Source of the DNA: Dactylis glomerata
Taxonomy: Eukaryota > Streptophyta > Magnoliopsida > Poales > Poaceae
Direction: 5' to 3'
NCBI GenBank assembly: GCA_007115705.1
Contig: QXEO01000553.1
Span: 10,624,910-10,688,909 of the forward strand
DNA length: 64,000 nt
The notes below the pieces were generated by a model. It had not been told where the DNA came from. It searched no databases and saw only the letters and a program-made list of their open reading frames with translations. Below, in pieces: positions 23,014 through 34,644 of this stretch (position 1 is its first letter; each line of letters starts with the position of its first letter). Made by a program: the position numbers and the translations under genes.

Positions 23014-23898
23014 GGTGGGTTCACAGAAGAGCAACAAAAATATTATGAGGAACACCACTTGTCACAAAAAGGGAAACACTTATGGGAACAAATTGATAAA
23101 TTGTATATCATTGCTAGAAATGTGTGCTCTACTTATAATGTTACTTATTGCTTTGATAAATCTTGTTGCTGTAGGAGGTATAAACACCTCCCTTTTGAAT
23201 GTGAGTATAATGATGATGTTACCATATCTTATATTAATGGAAACTATGACTTTTATAATGTGGAACAAATTGAAGAATTTATTGCTTGGAAGGGTGCATT
23301 CGAACTTGCTTATTTGCTTGAAAATACTGATGATGCACCTTATAAATATGAGGTTTATGATATACTTAAATTTTGCTTTGATAATTACAAGGAAGAAAAT
23401 GGCTATATTTTCAAATATCTTAATGGATGCTCTCCAACAGAAGAGACTAATGCCTTGAAGGAGCCTATGGAAGAAGAAATTGCCGAAACTGGAAGCTCAT
23501 TGGATGAAAAAGAGGAGGAGAGTGATGATCAAGAGGAGGAAGAATGGAGCTACCCATGTCTACCTCCCAATAAGAGTAACTCTTTAACTAATACCTTATT
23601 TGATAGCCCTCCATGCTTAACAAAGGAGGATGAGTGTGATATTTTTATTGTTGATTTTGTTCATGATGCTACTAAAAATTATTATGAGAGAGGAAAATAT
23701 GGTTGTTGGAATTCTCATGTTACTAAAACACCTCTCTTTATATTGAAAGTTCTGAAGTTGCTCTTGTTTTATCTACCCATACTTGTTACTATGTGCTTCT
23801 TTGATTTATTTTCTTACAAGATTCCTATGCATAGGAAGTGGGTTAGACTTAAATGTGTTTTATATTTGCTCCTTGATGCTCTCTTTTGCTTCAATTAA
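23014..23898 (+). CDS. Acidic W-encoded protein with C-terminal hydrophobic segments
   Basis: The frame open from 23014 (GGFTEEQQKYYEEHHLSQKG) to 23898 encodes about 294 residues. It has a Cys/Tyr-rich N-terminal half, an acidic middle (EEEIAETGSSLDEKEEESDD) and a hydrophobic stretch (ILKVLKLLLFYLPILVTMCF). No ATG lies at the start of the conserved part; the upstream continuation into the LTR is probably not translated, so the start is lost or supplied by splicing. I recall similar hypothetical proteins in Sabrina-type elements, where the role is unknown. It is not a recognisable Gag, protease or RT. It is the only long frame in W. Confidence 0.5.
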   Translation, partial: GGFTEEQQKYYEEHHLSQKGKHLWEQIDKLYIIARNVCSTYNVTYCFDKSCCCRRYKHLPFECEYNDDVTISYINGNYDFYNVEQIEEFIAWKGAFELAYLLENTDDAPYKYEVYDILKFCFDNYKEENGYIFKYLNGCSPTEETNALKEPMEEEIAETGSSLDEKEEESDDQEEEEWSYPCLPPNKSNSLTNTLFDSPPCLTKEDECDIFIVDFVHDATKNYYERGKYGCWNSHVTKTPLFILKVLKLLLFYLPILVTMCFFDLFSYKIPMHRKWVRLKCVLYLLLDALFCFN

Positions 23899-25342
23899 TA
23901 TTTCTTATGAGCATCTTCTCAAATTACTGCACCTGGCTCAAAGGCATTAAAGAAAAGCACTCTTGGGAGATAACTCATTGTTTTATTTTCAGTTCTTTTT
24001 TTTTAAGTCTTGGAAGTTATTACTACTATAATAATCACTCCTTATCCTTTTTATTTCGTTGTTGTGCCAAGAGAAACCTCTAATTTGAGTGAGATAAGAT
24101 TTGGAGATGTTGTTATCTTGAAACAGATTTTGGTGCTGCACCGTAAAAATTCGTGAAAATTCTCAGAATATCTTTTTGACCTGCGATTTCTTGTGCATAT
24201 GCCCCAGGTTATATCCAAACTTTCATTAGTTTTACACTTTTTGATTTGAGAAACATAAAACCCTCGAAAAAATCGACATTTGTCAGCTGTTCTGTTTTGA
24301 CAGATTTCTGCCACTATTTGTGTTTGCCTCTCGATCGCTTTCTTTTTGAGTTCTTTTGATCACGAAACTTTTGGGAAAGTTGCTACAGTAGTATATGCTT
24401 TATATGTGGTGGTTTTGAGTTTAAATCTGAACCAAAAAGGGGTTGATTCATTATTATGCTTACACTAATGTTGCTAATAGAATTGTGTTGAGTTTTGTAT
24501 GAAGCAAGTTTTCAAGTGTAGGGATTGGAGAATGATGAGATGAGTTGAAGAATGGACAAAAGCTCAAGCTTGGGGATGCCCACGCACCCCAAGAAATATC
24601 CAAGAGGTACAAGCGTCAAAGCTTGGGGATGCCCCCGAGGCACCCCTTCTTCATCGGCAAAAATCAGGTCACCTTTCAACACACTATATTTTTATTGCTT
24701 CATGCACTATGCGTTTTTCTTGGAGTGTCTTTACTTTAGTTTTCAGTTTTGTTTAGTTTTGTTTGCTGCAATAAGTGGTTGGACCCCAACAAATTTCTTT
24801 TGGAGAAGTTGCCTTGCTTTTCATTTACCAAGAACACTCTGTTTTTCACTATTATCGTTCAACGAGAGTTCTCTTTTTCAAGAACTGCGTTTAGCTTTCA
24901 TTTTTTGCCTTGATTTTTTGTTCAGATCTTGTTATATCTTTGTATCAAGGTGTATTTTGACCTCTGGTCCATGTTGGTTTTCATCAAAAGAGTTATTTCA
25001 AAAAGGTTCGAATGGTGTTGGAAAAGAGAAATAGTTTCATGCAAAAAAGTGGTACAAAAAGGAGCTTGTTTAGACTGCGGCTTAGACTTTTTCATGTCGT
25101 GCTTGATATCATTTTGATAGTATGCTTAGTGGTTTTGCTGTAGCATGACTTGTCTCAAATGACTGAGATTGCTTAATGAGCCTTTGAAAAAAATCATGCG
25201 TTGTTTTTATTATTTGGAAGCATTAATTTGGTTTTCTCCTTGATGCTTTATTTGGGTTGACTTGGCGCATGCTTACAACATATTTGACTCATACAAAGTC
25301 TCCATAAGCCTCTATGATCATTTAGTTTTTGACTTTTGATGC

Positions 25343-25676
25343 TGACGAGGGTTAACTCGACAAATGTCCAATATGAAGGACTTAGGATCGGGGGAGTAGG
25401 GCGTCGGATGAACTCAAAGGTAATTCAGTCAAACAATGTGTGTATCGAAATTAAACATAGGAATAAACTTGGCTTGCTTTCAATCTGTCCCTTACCGTCC
25501 TCTCCTGGCCCCTATATATAGGTGGCCAGGTCTCAAGGATCGAGAGGGGTCCGATACAGATTACAGTATCGACATACGACATGAACTCGTATGTCGACTA
25601 GTATTACAATTGGGCCTAGCTTAACGGGCCTCAGGGGTACTTTAACTGACGGGCTCTATTATCTATACCCTTGTCA
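25343..25676 (-). repeat. 3' LTR of K2
   Basis: Plus-strand TGACGAGGGTTAAC to ACCCTTGTCA. On the minus strand it is preceded by the polypurine tract CTCGGGGGCTAC (plus 25677-25688, read as its complement). It contains the TATATATAGG promoter word. Confidence 0.92.
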
Positions 25677-26313
25677 GTAGCCCCCGAGATTCTACCAGAA
25701 TTGCAGATTCGGGTTAAATCTCAGATCTTTATTTCTTCTTCTTGACCAACCTTTGACTTCTTCATATCTTCAAATCTTCGACTTCGAATATCTTTTATTA
25801 TACTGTCTCGCAAGGGGTTTTGATGAACAAGCCTGACAACTCTGACGGATCAAGAGGCCAGTTAACTGCCGGAATAGATACTTGTCACCTACTTCAAATT
25901 CAATCCCCTTGGACTTGAATTCAGGAAACCGGTCGAACCCATTCTTTTGCCGCATTTAGGACTTACAAAGAATGAATCACAGTTGTTCTCAGGGTACCCA
26001 GTGCGTCCACCAGGATTTTCTTCGCGTCGTTGACACGGATAATTTGTAGCAGAGCGCATCCATGTGTGTATACCAGGCCACACAGGACGGATCCTGGGGT
26101 CTTACCTTCACGATATATTTCAATCATGGCATTTGAATTTTGTCACGATGACGCAACTCGAGAATCATACGTCGCAGACTTGTTTGACTGTTTCAGTTCT
26201 AAAAATATTCAGGTTATTCAACCTTGATTAATATAAACTCCCTCCCGATGGTACTAACAATGCTATCCAAGTCTTCTTTCTTCTGCTTTACTCTCATTCT
26301 GCATGTGAAAGTT

Positions 26314-26524
26314 TCGTCGGGTGCGCGGCCAGCGCTCCCGATGGGAGTAGCCCCCAAGGCTATAATCGAAAACATGTTTCGAGTATAGGCTCAAATAAAT
26401 CATCTCTTCTTTGATCACCAGGTAATAGCTTTACTTGATAATATCGTCGGGTGCGCCGCCAGCGCTCCCGATGGTAGTAGCCCCCGAGGCTATAGTCGGA
26501 TCTTTTCGGGTATAGACTCAAAAA
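26314..26524 (-). repeat. Two-copy repeat with polypurine-like modules in the K2 3' region
   Basis: Copies at about 26314-26396 and 26444-26524 share TCGTCGGGTGCGC, GCCAGCGCTCCCGATGG and GTAGCCCCC(A/G)AGGCTATA. On the K2 strand each contains (C/T)(C/T)GGGGGCTAC, nearly the functional polypurine tract that adjoins the LTR at 25677-25688. Confidence 0.7.
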
Positions 26525-26751
26525 TGAGTTTTTCTTCCTTGATTCCTCTGTGTCTTTCATAACAATTTTTCGTCGACTTCCTTGGCATCATCAATACGCA
26601 AAATGTTACACCAGACTTTTGCTGAATGTTTCCCTATTAGTGTCCACCGCTGTCATATTCTTATTTCCCGTTACTCGACTTCTCGTGACGTCATTAATAT
26701 AATTACTTTGTATGTAATTTGACTGGGCGCTGACCGTTACTCGTGGGCAGC

Positions 26752-28149
26752 TGATACGTCCAAAACGTATCTACTTTCCCGAACACCTTTGCTATTGTTT
26801 CCCCTCTAATTTGTGTGTTTTGAATACAACTAACACGGATTGGCGCTGTTTTCAGCAGAATTGCTCTGGTGTCTCGTTTTTGTGCAGAAATTCAACTTCC
26901 AGTAAAAATTCGGGAAAAATCATGAAAAATCCTATTTCACCAGAAGACCCACGGAGCCAGAAGACAGGAGGCAGAAGGGGCTCGAGGGGCCGTCACACAG
27001 TGGTGGCGCGGCCCAGCCCTGGCCGCGCCACCCCTGCGTGAGGGGGCCCCAGGACCCCTCTCGACCTCCCCTCTCGCGTACATATACCCTCTGATGACAT
27101 AATATCAGGGAGACGACGTTTTTTTCCAGATAGACTTCTGCTGCGCCGCCGCCATCAGAAACCGCGATTCGGAACCAGAAACTCCGTTCTGGCACCCTGC
27201 CGGGACGGGGATTCGGAGGAGATCTTCATCACCATCACCACCGACGCTCCTCCATCGACCATCCATGACTCCCCCATCCATGTGTGAGTAATTCCCCCGC
27301 TGTAGGTGAGGGGATGGTAGGGATTGGATGAGATTGTTCATGTAATTTGATATGAGATTGATAGGGCATAGTGCCTAGTATCTTTATTTAGTGCCTATGA
27401 CATTGTTGCAACTTGTTGTGCTTAATGCTTGTCACTTTGGGCCCGAGTGCCATGATTTCAGATCTGAACATGTTATTATTTCTATGATGATACTTGTTGT
27501 TTATGGTCTTACCTACAAGTTGTATACACATATTGTTGTCCGGAACCCGAGGCCCCAAAGTGACAGAAATTGGGATAACCGGAGGGGATGGCTATGATGT
27601 GAGGATCACATGTGTTCACCGAGTGCTAATGCTTTGCTCTGGTACTCTATTAAAAGGAGTACCTTAATTACCAGTAGTTTCCCTTGAGGCCCTGCTGCAA
27701 CAGGCTGGTAGGACAAAAGATGTCGTGCAAGTTTCTCCTTGTGAGCACGCACGACTATATACGGAACACATGCCTATGATTGTTTGTACTAGGATGATTT
27801 ATCATTATTTATCTGCATTGCCCATGTTTCATTGATTTCATGAATTATCTTATCCATGCAACGCCCGTAATCCATCCCTATGCCTACAGTATTTGTTCCT
27901 ACTGTTTACAACTGCTACTTTTACCGTTGCTATTTTACTACTGCTGTTACTATTTCACTAATGTCACCACTATAAAACTGTTGCTACTGATAAACCGCTG
28001 CGAGCAAGACCGTTTCCAGGTGCAGCTGAATTGACAACTCATCTGTTAAGGCTTGCATATATTCTTTGGCTCCCCTTGTGTCGAATCAATAAATTTGGGT
28101 AATACTTCCCTCGAAGACTGTTGTGATCCCCTATACTTGTGGGTCATCA
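26752..28149 (+). repeat. 5' LTR of F (complete)
   Basis: The 1398-bp LTR starts TGATACGTCCAAAACG and ends CTTGTGGGTCATCA. It contains a perfect 12-bp inverted repeat (27002-27013 and 27021-27032, loop CAGCCCT) about 50 bp upstream of a weak TATA-like CATATACCC. Confidence 0.93.
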
Positions 28150-28160
28150 AGACTATTTTC

Positions 28161-28178
28161 TGGCGCCGTTGCCGGGGA
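28161..28178 (+). other. Primer binding site of F (tRNA-Asp)
   Basis: TGGCGCCGTTGCCGGGGA matches, in its first 17 bases, the exact complement of the plant tRNA-Asp(GUC) 3' end. It lies 11 bases after the LTR. Confidence 0.93.
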
Positions 28179-28237
28179 GCATAGCTTTATTTGTAAGTTC
28201 ACTTGGTATTCATATTGTTCGCTGCAATCCTTTCATC

Positions 28238-30876
28238 ATGGGTAAACCTCGTGATGGAAAAGTTCCTATATTGTCATCCACTACAAGAAGAGGTACGACT
28301 CTCAACACCTCTGTTGCTCTTGATTCGCCATCTGTTATGAGTAAGTTGCTTACACCACCACACCCACACGCCACTGCTACTACTTCTGCTGAGATTGAAA
28401 GTGCCACTGATAATTTAGATGATGCTTCTACTGTGCTTGATGAGAGAGGTTCACTAAGTTCCTTTTTAGATGCTACTATTGCTAGAGCTAAGTTGGGAAA
28501 CACCACTGTTACACCTGTTAGCTCACCTGAGTCTAGGAATGTTCTAGTGATGATTATGATGATGATGCTTACATTGAGCTTAATGATGATTTTATTGCAG
28601 AAGCACGTGCTGCTCGTAACGCAGGTAATGTTAAAGAACTTCTTGCTAGACGTTCTGTTAGATATAATTTGTCTCATGATCCTAAGTTTGCTGCTTCTCC
28701 TATAAATATTAGAGACAAGGATTATGATTTCTCTTTGGATTTATCTTACATATCTATTGTTGAGAAAACTCCTTTTTGTGGTACTAAAGATGAGAGTGCT
28801 ATGGAGCACATGAATGAGCTTTCTACTTTGAGTAATTTGTTTTCTGATGATATTAAGCTCCGCACTTATTTTGTTGCTAAGATTTTTCCTTTCTCGTTGA
28901 AAGATGCTGCTAAAATTTGGTTTAATAGCTTGTCTCCTGGATCTCTTACTAGTCCGATTGCTTTGGTTAATGCTTTCTTTCAGAAATATTTTCCCGCTAG
29001 TGCTCAACATGCTGCTGTGCAGAAAATCTTTGATTTTGAACAGGGAAAAGGAGAGATACTGCCTGAATCTTGGATAAGGTTTTGTTCTTTAATTAGAGCT
29101 TTGCCTAAAGAACCATTGCCTAAAAATGAACTCCTTGATATATTTTATAATGGACTAACGGATGAATCTAAGTCATATTTGGATAGTTGTGCTGGTTGTG
29201 TTTTCAGGGAAAGAACTCCGGCTGAAGCTGAAGAATTAATGACTAAAATAAGCCGAAATCATGATGATTGGACCTTAGTTGAGCCAACACCAGCACCAAC
29301 CCCTGCGCCATCTACAGAGCCTACGCCGAAGAAGAGAGGGATGATTGAATTAAATGATGAAGTTATGAAGGAAGCTAAGAAATCTCTTAAGGAGAAAGGT
29401 ATTAAGGCCGAAGATGTGAAGAATTTACCTCCTATTGAAGAATTATGTAAGCCAATCCCTCACTCATCTACCATTGAGGTACATTCTCTCCAACGCTTTG
29501 ATGAAAGAGACATTCCTTATACTAAACCTCCTGATCAATGCTTAGATGAGTTCGATAATTTTATTGTTAAGCAAGAAAATTTTAATAGAATGGTGCATAA
29601 TCATCTGTTGGAAAATTCTAGAGCTATTAACAAGTTGCAGGATATTGTGGAGAGAACCGCCAATGATGTAAAGATACTTGCTAAACATTTTCAAATGGTT
29701 CAAACATAAATTGATCAGCTTACCAAGGTGCAAAAAGACTTGATAGTTAATGCTGCAAGGGAGAAGCAAGCATGTGAAATACGCACAAGAAGTGGTGCTG
29801 CTACTCAAGATCCATTATATCCTGAAGGACATCCTAAGAGGGTCGAGCAAGATTCTCAACGAACTGCAAGTGATGATATTCCTCCCAAGAAGAAGAAGCA
29901 TAAAACAACCACAGAATCCTCTGATGCAGGTAAAGATCCTAACAGTGTTTCTATTTCTGATGCTGAAACTGAACCAGGAGATGCTTCCGATAAAGAAGAA
30001 GTTGAAGAAGAACTGGAAAAGAGTGATAAAAATGCAAAGTACACTAAAGAAGACTTCATTGCCAACAAGCATGGTAAAGAGAGGGAACCTTGGGTACAGA
30101 AACCAATGCCTTTTCCTAGTAAGAAACACAAGTTCAAGGAAGAAGAACACTACAACAGATTTTGTGAATGGATGAGACCTTTATTTTTGCAAATTCCTTT
30201 GACTGATGCTATTAGAATGCCTCCTTATGCAAAATACATGAAAGATATTGTCACTAACAAAAGGAAAATTCCTAGTGAGGAAATTTTCACACTGCTTGCT
30301 AACTATTCTTTTGATGGTAAAGTTCCAGAGAAGCTTGGAGATCCAGGTATACCTACTATTCCTTGTTCCATTAAAAATAACTATGTTAGAACTGCCTTAT
30401 GTGATTTGGGAGCTGGAGTTAGTGTAATGCCTTTTTCTCTTTATAAGAGACTTGATCTAGAAAAATTGGTATCAACTGATATATCTTTGCAGATGGCCGA
30501 TAAGTCTACTACTATTCCTATTGGTATATGTGAGAATGTTCATGTTCAGGTTGCTAACAGCTGTTTGATATTGACTGATTTTGTTGTGTTGGAAATGCCT
30601 GAAGATGATAATATGTCTATTATTCTTGGGAGACCTTTTCTAAACACTGCAGGTGCTGTTATTAATTGCAATCAAGGAAAAGTCACTTTTAATGTTAATG
30701 ACAAAGAATATACGGTTTATTTTCCCAAGAAGATTGATAGGAAGAATGCTCTAAGTTCAATCAAGCGTGTTGAGACCATCAAAGTTGGTCTAATTATTTG
30801 TTCAGAGCAAAAGCCCAAGGAAGAATACCAAATTGTTATGGTTGGGGCTATACCTATCAAAGTTGAGGTAACATAA
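28238..30876 (+). pseudogene. Athila-type Gag-protease of F (one frameshift, one stop)
   Basis: The frame starts at ATG 28238 (MGKPRDGKVPILSS). A frameshift near 28525-28545 moves it to the frame with the capsid-type Gag domain (IWFNSLSPGSLTSPIALVNA, ending near SRNHDDW). An in-frame TAA at 29707 interrupts it, and the same frame continues with a Lys/Glu-rich linker and the aspartic protease: active site ALCDLGAGVSVMP, flap-side IILGRPFLNTAGAVI. The product would process and assemble particles. Only two lesions in about 2.6 kb indicate a young copy. It stops at 30876 before any RT. Confidence 0.88.
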
Positions 30877-31272
30877 GCATTAAGTGAAGTGCAAAGTTTT
30901 GCCTCATATAAAGTTAGTTTGGTAACAAGACTTGATCAACCTTGTTAGCAAAGTGAATTTACATGAACGAAACTTCGTTTTCACCGCATCCACTCCACCT
31001 CACTTGTATTTACTTTCATCAAATTTTATTCCTTCAGTTAAGTTGCATGATTAAGAGTATCTCAGAGCTGCTGCATGCTTAGTTTTGATTTGCTTGAAAT
31101 CTTTTCATCCTCGTTTTCCTGAGTTTTATCGATATGCCAATTTCTGAAAAATCCTCGAAAATAAAGTTTCTCGAAAAATTCCAGAAAATTCTTTATAAAT
31201 TTTTATACCAAAAATGGGGCAGAGAGACACCTGGGAGGCACCAGGTGGGGCAGCCACGCCACCTCACACACA

Positions 31273-31303
31273 GGTGGTGCGGCCCAGCCCTGGCCGCGCC
31301 ACC
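31273..31303 (+). repeat. Internal copy of the F LTR hairpin upstream of the third ORF
   Basis: Arms at 31273-31284 and 31292-31303 match the LTR hairpin (27002-27032) with one changed base in the left arm and the same loop, followed by the shared GTGAGGGGGCCCC. It lies about 400 bp upstream of the ORF at 31705. Confidence 0.8.
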
Positions 31304-31704
31304 CAGGTGTGAGGGGGCCCCACCAGGCTCCTCACTCATCTCTTCTTCCCCTGCTCTTTCTCTCTCCCGAAAAACACCACCCCATTTGCTCAAGCTCGAG
31401 TTCTTGCTGTTTTTCACCTCGATTTTTCGATCTCCTTGCTCAGCCCAACATTTCTGCTGAAATTTGGATCATTTGCTCACCGGTATGTGACTCCTCCACT
31501 TGTCCAAGTAGATTTTCTTTTGGTAAAGTATTTCTTGAGTATTTTAGCATTGTAGGTGACAGTATAAATAAGTATGCCTGCTTGTTCTATTGCTTAGAAT
31601 GGTTATTTTGATGCATGATAGCTCTCTAGTAACTCACTATAGTAGTTTCCTACACTTGCTTGTCTTTAAATCACTTTTTATGAGGTGTGTCAAAATTTTC
31701 AGAA

Positions 31705-32823
31705 ATGGAGAGGAATGCATATCAACTCTCTCAGCATGAACTAGAAGTGCAAGATGTTATGAAAGTTCATCGTGAAGAGAAGGTTTTCCCCTCACACTAT
31801 CCATGCTCAGCATTCTTGAGTGCTGCTGGAATCCTACAAGATTTTCAAACCTTGCTTTCTAATGCAGGATTAGAATATTTTGTTGAGGGTGAACCTCCCC
31901 AATATGTTAAACTAACAATGTATGTGGTGCAGGATTTCAGATTTAGTTGGTCCACTTCTAATCCCATGGTTCATTATAAAATTTATAACAAATCTGTGGA
32001 CTTGCCTCTCGATGTTTTCTGTACAGCTATTAGAGTACCACAGTGGGGATCGCTCGAGAAGATAAGGGGACAACCAAGGCAATTGTTAGAACTATACGAG
32101 GAGATTTGTCAAGGAAGAAGCTTCACAGGAGAGGGTGGTAAAACTCGAAACATTCATTTCCCATCCATTCGATATTTTGCCTTCTTCATTACCAAATGTG
32201 TTCTTGCTAGGAAATCTGCAAGTAAATTGTCTCTCCATGATCTAGCTTTTATTGCTGCTGCTTTAAGGCGTGATAGAACTTACAATTTGGGTGCCTTAAT
32301 AGCTTTCCGTCTTGATATTAACCGTGAGAAAGGGGGAATCTGTGGGGGGCTTATAGCTGCACGCCTGTTAGCTTTTCATGGTGTTGTGCCTCATTTTCGA
32401 GATCTGCAGTTCCCCGAAGAGAAACTTGGTCTAGATGCTATGGTTCAACATAAGTTTATTTCTCCTCCTGCCAGTTTGATTAATTTAACATTTGAGCTAA
32501 CCTTTTTTGAGAAGACTACCTGGAAGGTAGTAAAGACTGAACGATCAGTCCGTTTGCCTGCACCTCTTTTGTTTAACCTTGATCGCAGGAATGGATGGTC
32601 GCTTACGGAAGATGAGCTTGATGCGTACGTGGAGGAGCACCCGCCGCCTGTACACGATGAGGAGGGCACCGAAGAGTCGGGGCAGCCCTCCAACATTACG
32701 AACTTCCCATATGAGCAACCTTATTATGATTATGCACCATCAGCTTCATCTTCACGAGAGCCCGGGTACGATTACACATATGATGACCCACCAGCCTGGG
32801 GCAGCTATCAAAGTCGAAATTGA
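31705..32823 (+). CDS. Athila-type third ORF (env-position protein)
   Basis: ATG 31705 opens an uninterrupted 372-residue frame. The central part (GLEYFVEGEPPQYVKLTMYV through DLPLDVFCTAIRVPQWGS and later LGALIAFRLDINREKGGICG) is the domain found in the extra ORF of Athila elements and annotated as putative plant transposon protein. The tail is acidic and Tyr/Pro/Ser-rich. I see no signal peptide or clear membrane segment, so a true envelope role is not supported. Unlike gag-protease of F it has no stop or frameshift. A GC-rich hairpin shared with the LTR lies upstream. Confidence 0.75.
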   Translation: MERNAYQLSQHELEVQDVMKVHREEKVFPSHYPCSAFLSAAGILQDFQTLLSNAGLEYFVEGEPPQYVKLTMYVVQDFRFSWSTSNPMVHYKIYNKSVDLPLDVFCTAIRVPQWGSLEKIRGQPRQLLELYEEICQGRSFTGEGGKTRNIHFPSIRYFAFFITKCVLARKSASKLSLHDLAFIAAALRRDRTYNLGALIAFRLDINREKGGICGGLIAARLLAFHGVVPHFRDLQFPEEKLGLDAMVQHKFISPPASLINLTFELTFFEKTTWKVVKTERSVRLPAPLLFNLDRRNGWSLTEDELDAYVEEHPPPVHDEEGTEESGQPSNITNFPYEQPYYDYAPSASSSREPGYDYTYDDPPAWGSYQSRN

Positions 32824-33418
32824 TCTCCACTTAGGCCAAAAGCCTAAGCTTGGGGGGAGGTACGCCGACGGTTCGCTCATCTACATATCATATTTTGTCG
32901 GACCTTTGTATATCCATGTTTCACCTTCTTTATTGTTCTAGTTTTTACTTCTGCTTTCCAAAACACAAAAAGACCAAAAACATTTCCGCTGTTTCTCTCT
33001 ATTTGGTTCTTTAGTTTTCTACCTTTGGTTTGCTCTACTTGCTATTTTCGGTTTGCTACTTGAAAAACCCAAAAATATTTTGCTTTGTTTGCTATTTCCT
33101 TCTGCTTTTGTTTCAAAAGTTGAAAACCACAAAAATATTTGTTGTTCTTCTTTGGTTTTGTAAAGTTTGTTGCAGAGTTCAGTCTCCCGTTGCTCCATTG
33201 GAGCTTGGTATTCACTTTATATTATTCAAGCCACACAAGTGAAGAGCAATAATGACGATATATGACAATCCGAGATGTGGTAAGAGGCTGGTATGAACTC
33301 TATTTGTTTTCATTTTTGTACATATACTCATCTATGTGGACATGCTTGGTCAGTTCATGTAAGGTATATGTCATCTAATGGATGCTTTGTAGTTCTTGCT
33401 TTCATATGATTAGTTTAA

Positions 33419-34550
33419 CCCTGGCCACGCCACCCCTGCGTGAGGGGGCCCCAGGACCCCTCTCGACCTCCCCTCTCGCGTACATATACCCCCTGACGAC
33501 ATAATATCAGGGAGACGGCGTTTTTTCCAGATAGACTTCCGTTGCGCCGCCGCCATCAGAAACCGCGATTCGGAACCAGAAACTCCGTTCTGGCACCCTG
33601 CCGGGACGGGGATTCGGAGGAGATCTTCATCACCATCACCACCGACGCTCCTCCATCGACCATCCATGACTCCCCCATCCATGTGTGAGTAATTCCCCCG
33701 CTGTAGGTGAGGGGATGGTAGGGATTGGATGAGATTGTTCATGTAATTTGATATGAGATTGATAGGGCATAGTGCCTAGTATCTTTATTTAGTGCCTATG
33801 ACATTGTTGCAACTTGTTGTGCTTAATGCTTGTCACTTTGGGCCCGAGTGCCATGATTTCAGATCTGAACATGTTATTATTTCTATGATGATACTTGTTG
33901 TTTATGGTCTTACCTACAAGTTGTATACACATATTGTTGTCCGGAACCCGAGGCCCCAAAGTGACAGAAATTGGGATAACCGGAGGGGATGGCTATGATG
34001 TGAGGATCACATGTGTTCACCGAGTGCTAATGCTTTGCTCCGGTACTCTATTAAAAGGAGTACCTTAATTACCAGTAGTTTCCCTTGAGGCCCTGCTGCA
34101 ACAGGCTGGTAGGACAAAAGATGTCGTGCAAGTTTCTCCTTGTGAGCACGCACGACTATATACGGAACACATGCCTATGATTGTTTGTACTAGGATGCTT
34201 TATCATTATTTATCTGCATTGCCCATGTCTCATTGATTTCATGAATTATCTTATCCATGCAACACCCGTAATCCATCCCTATGCCTACAATATTTGTTCC
34301 TACTGTTTACAACTACTACTTTTACCGTTGCTATTTTACTACTGTTGTTACTATTTCACTACTGTCACCACTATAAAACTATTGCTACTGATAAACCGCT
34401 GCGAGCAAGACCGTTTCCAGGTGCAGCTAAATTGACAACTCATCTGTTAAGGCTTGCATATATTCTTTGGCTCCCCTTGTGTCGAATCAATAAATTTGGG
34501 TAATACTTCCCTCGAAGACTGTTGCGATCCCCTATACTTGTGGGTCATCA
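33419..34550 (+). repeat. 3' LTR of F, 5'-truncated
   Basis: Homology to the 5' LTR begins at CCCTGGCC, inside the hairpin loop (equivalent to 27017), and runs to the end GGGTCATCA. The first 265 bp, including most of U3, are missing although the target duplication is intact, so the loss is internal and probably after insertion. Confidence 0.9.
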
Positions 34551-34644
34551 GCAGCGCGGCAATTTTGCAATTTTCCAGCCCGTTAGTGGGCTGCCGTTTC
34601 CGCTCCTTGCGCCACATCTCAGCCCACGTTCCTTCATCAGGAAG

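Larger units (their letters stand above)
26752..34550 (+). mobile_element. F: Athila-type element with gag-protease and third ORF but no pol
   Basis: F is inserted in K2 with the perfect duplication GCAGC (26747-26751 and 34551-34555). The 5' LTR is 26752-28149; the 3' LTR (33419-34550) lacks its first 265 bp. A tRNA-Asp primer site follows the 5' LTR. The interior codes for Gag and an Athila-type protease (28238-30876), then passes within 830 bp to a large third ORF (31705-32823) in the position of the Athila env-like ORF. RT, RNase H and integrase are absent. A polypurine-like AAGCTTGGGGGGAGG follows the third ORF near 32848. Confidence 0.93.

Noticed and set aside
31705..32823. Third ORF of F as evidence of an endogenous virus envelope
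   Set aside because: No signal peptide, cleavage site or clear membrane segment; the domain is that of Athila extra ORFs.
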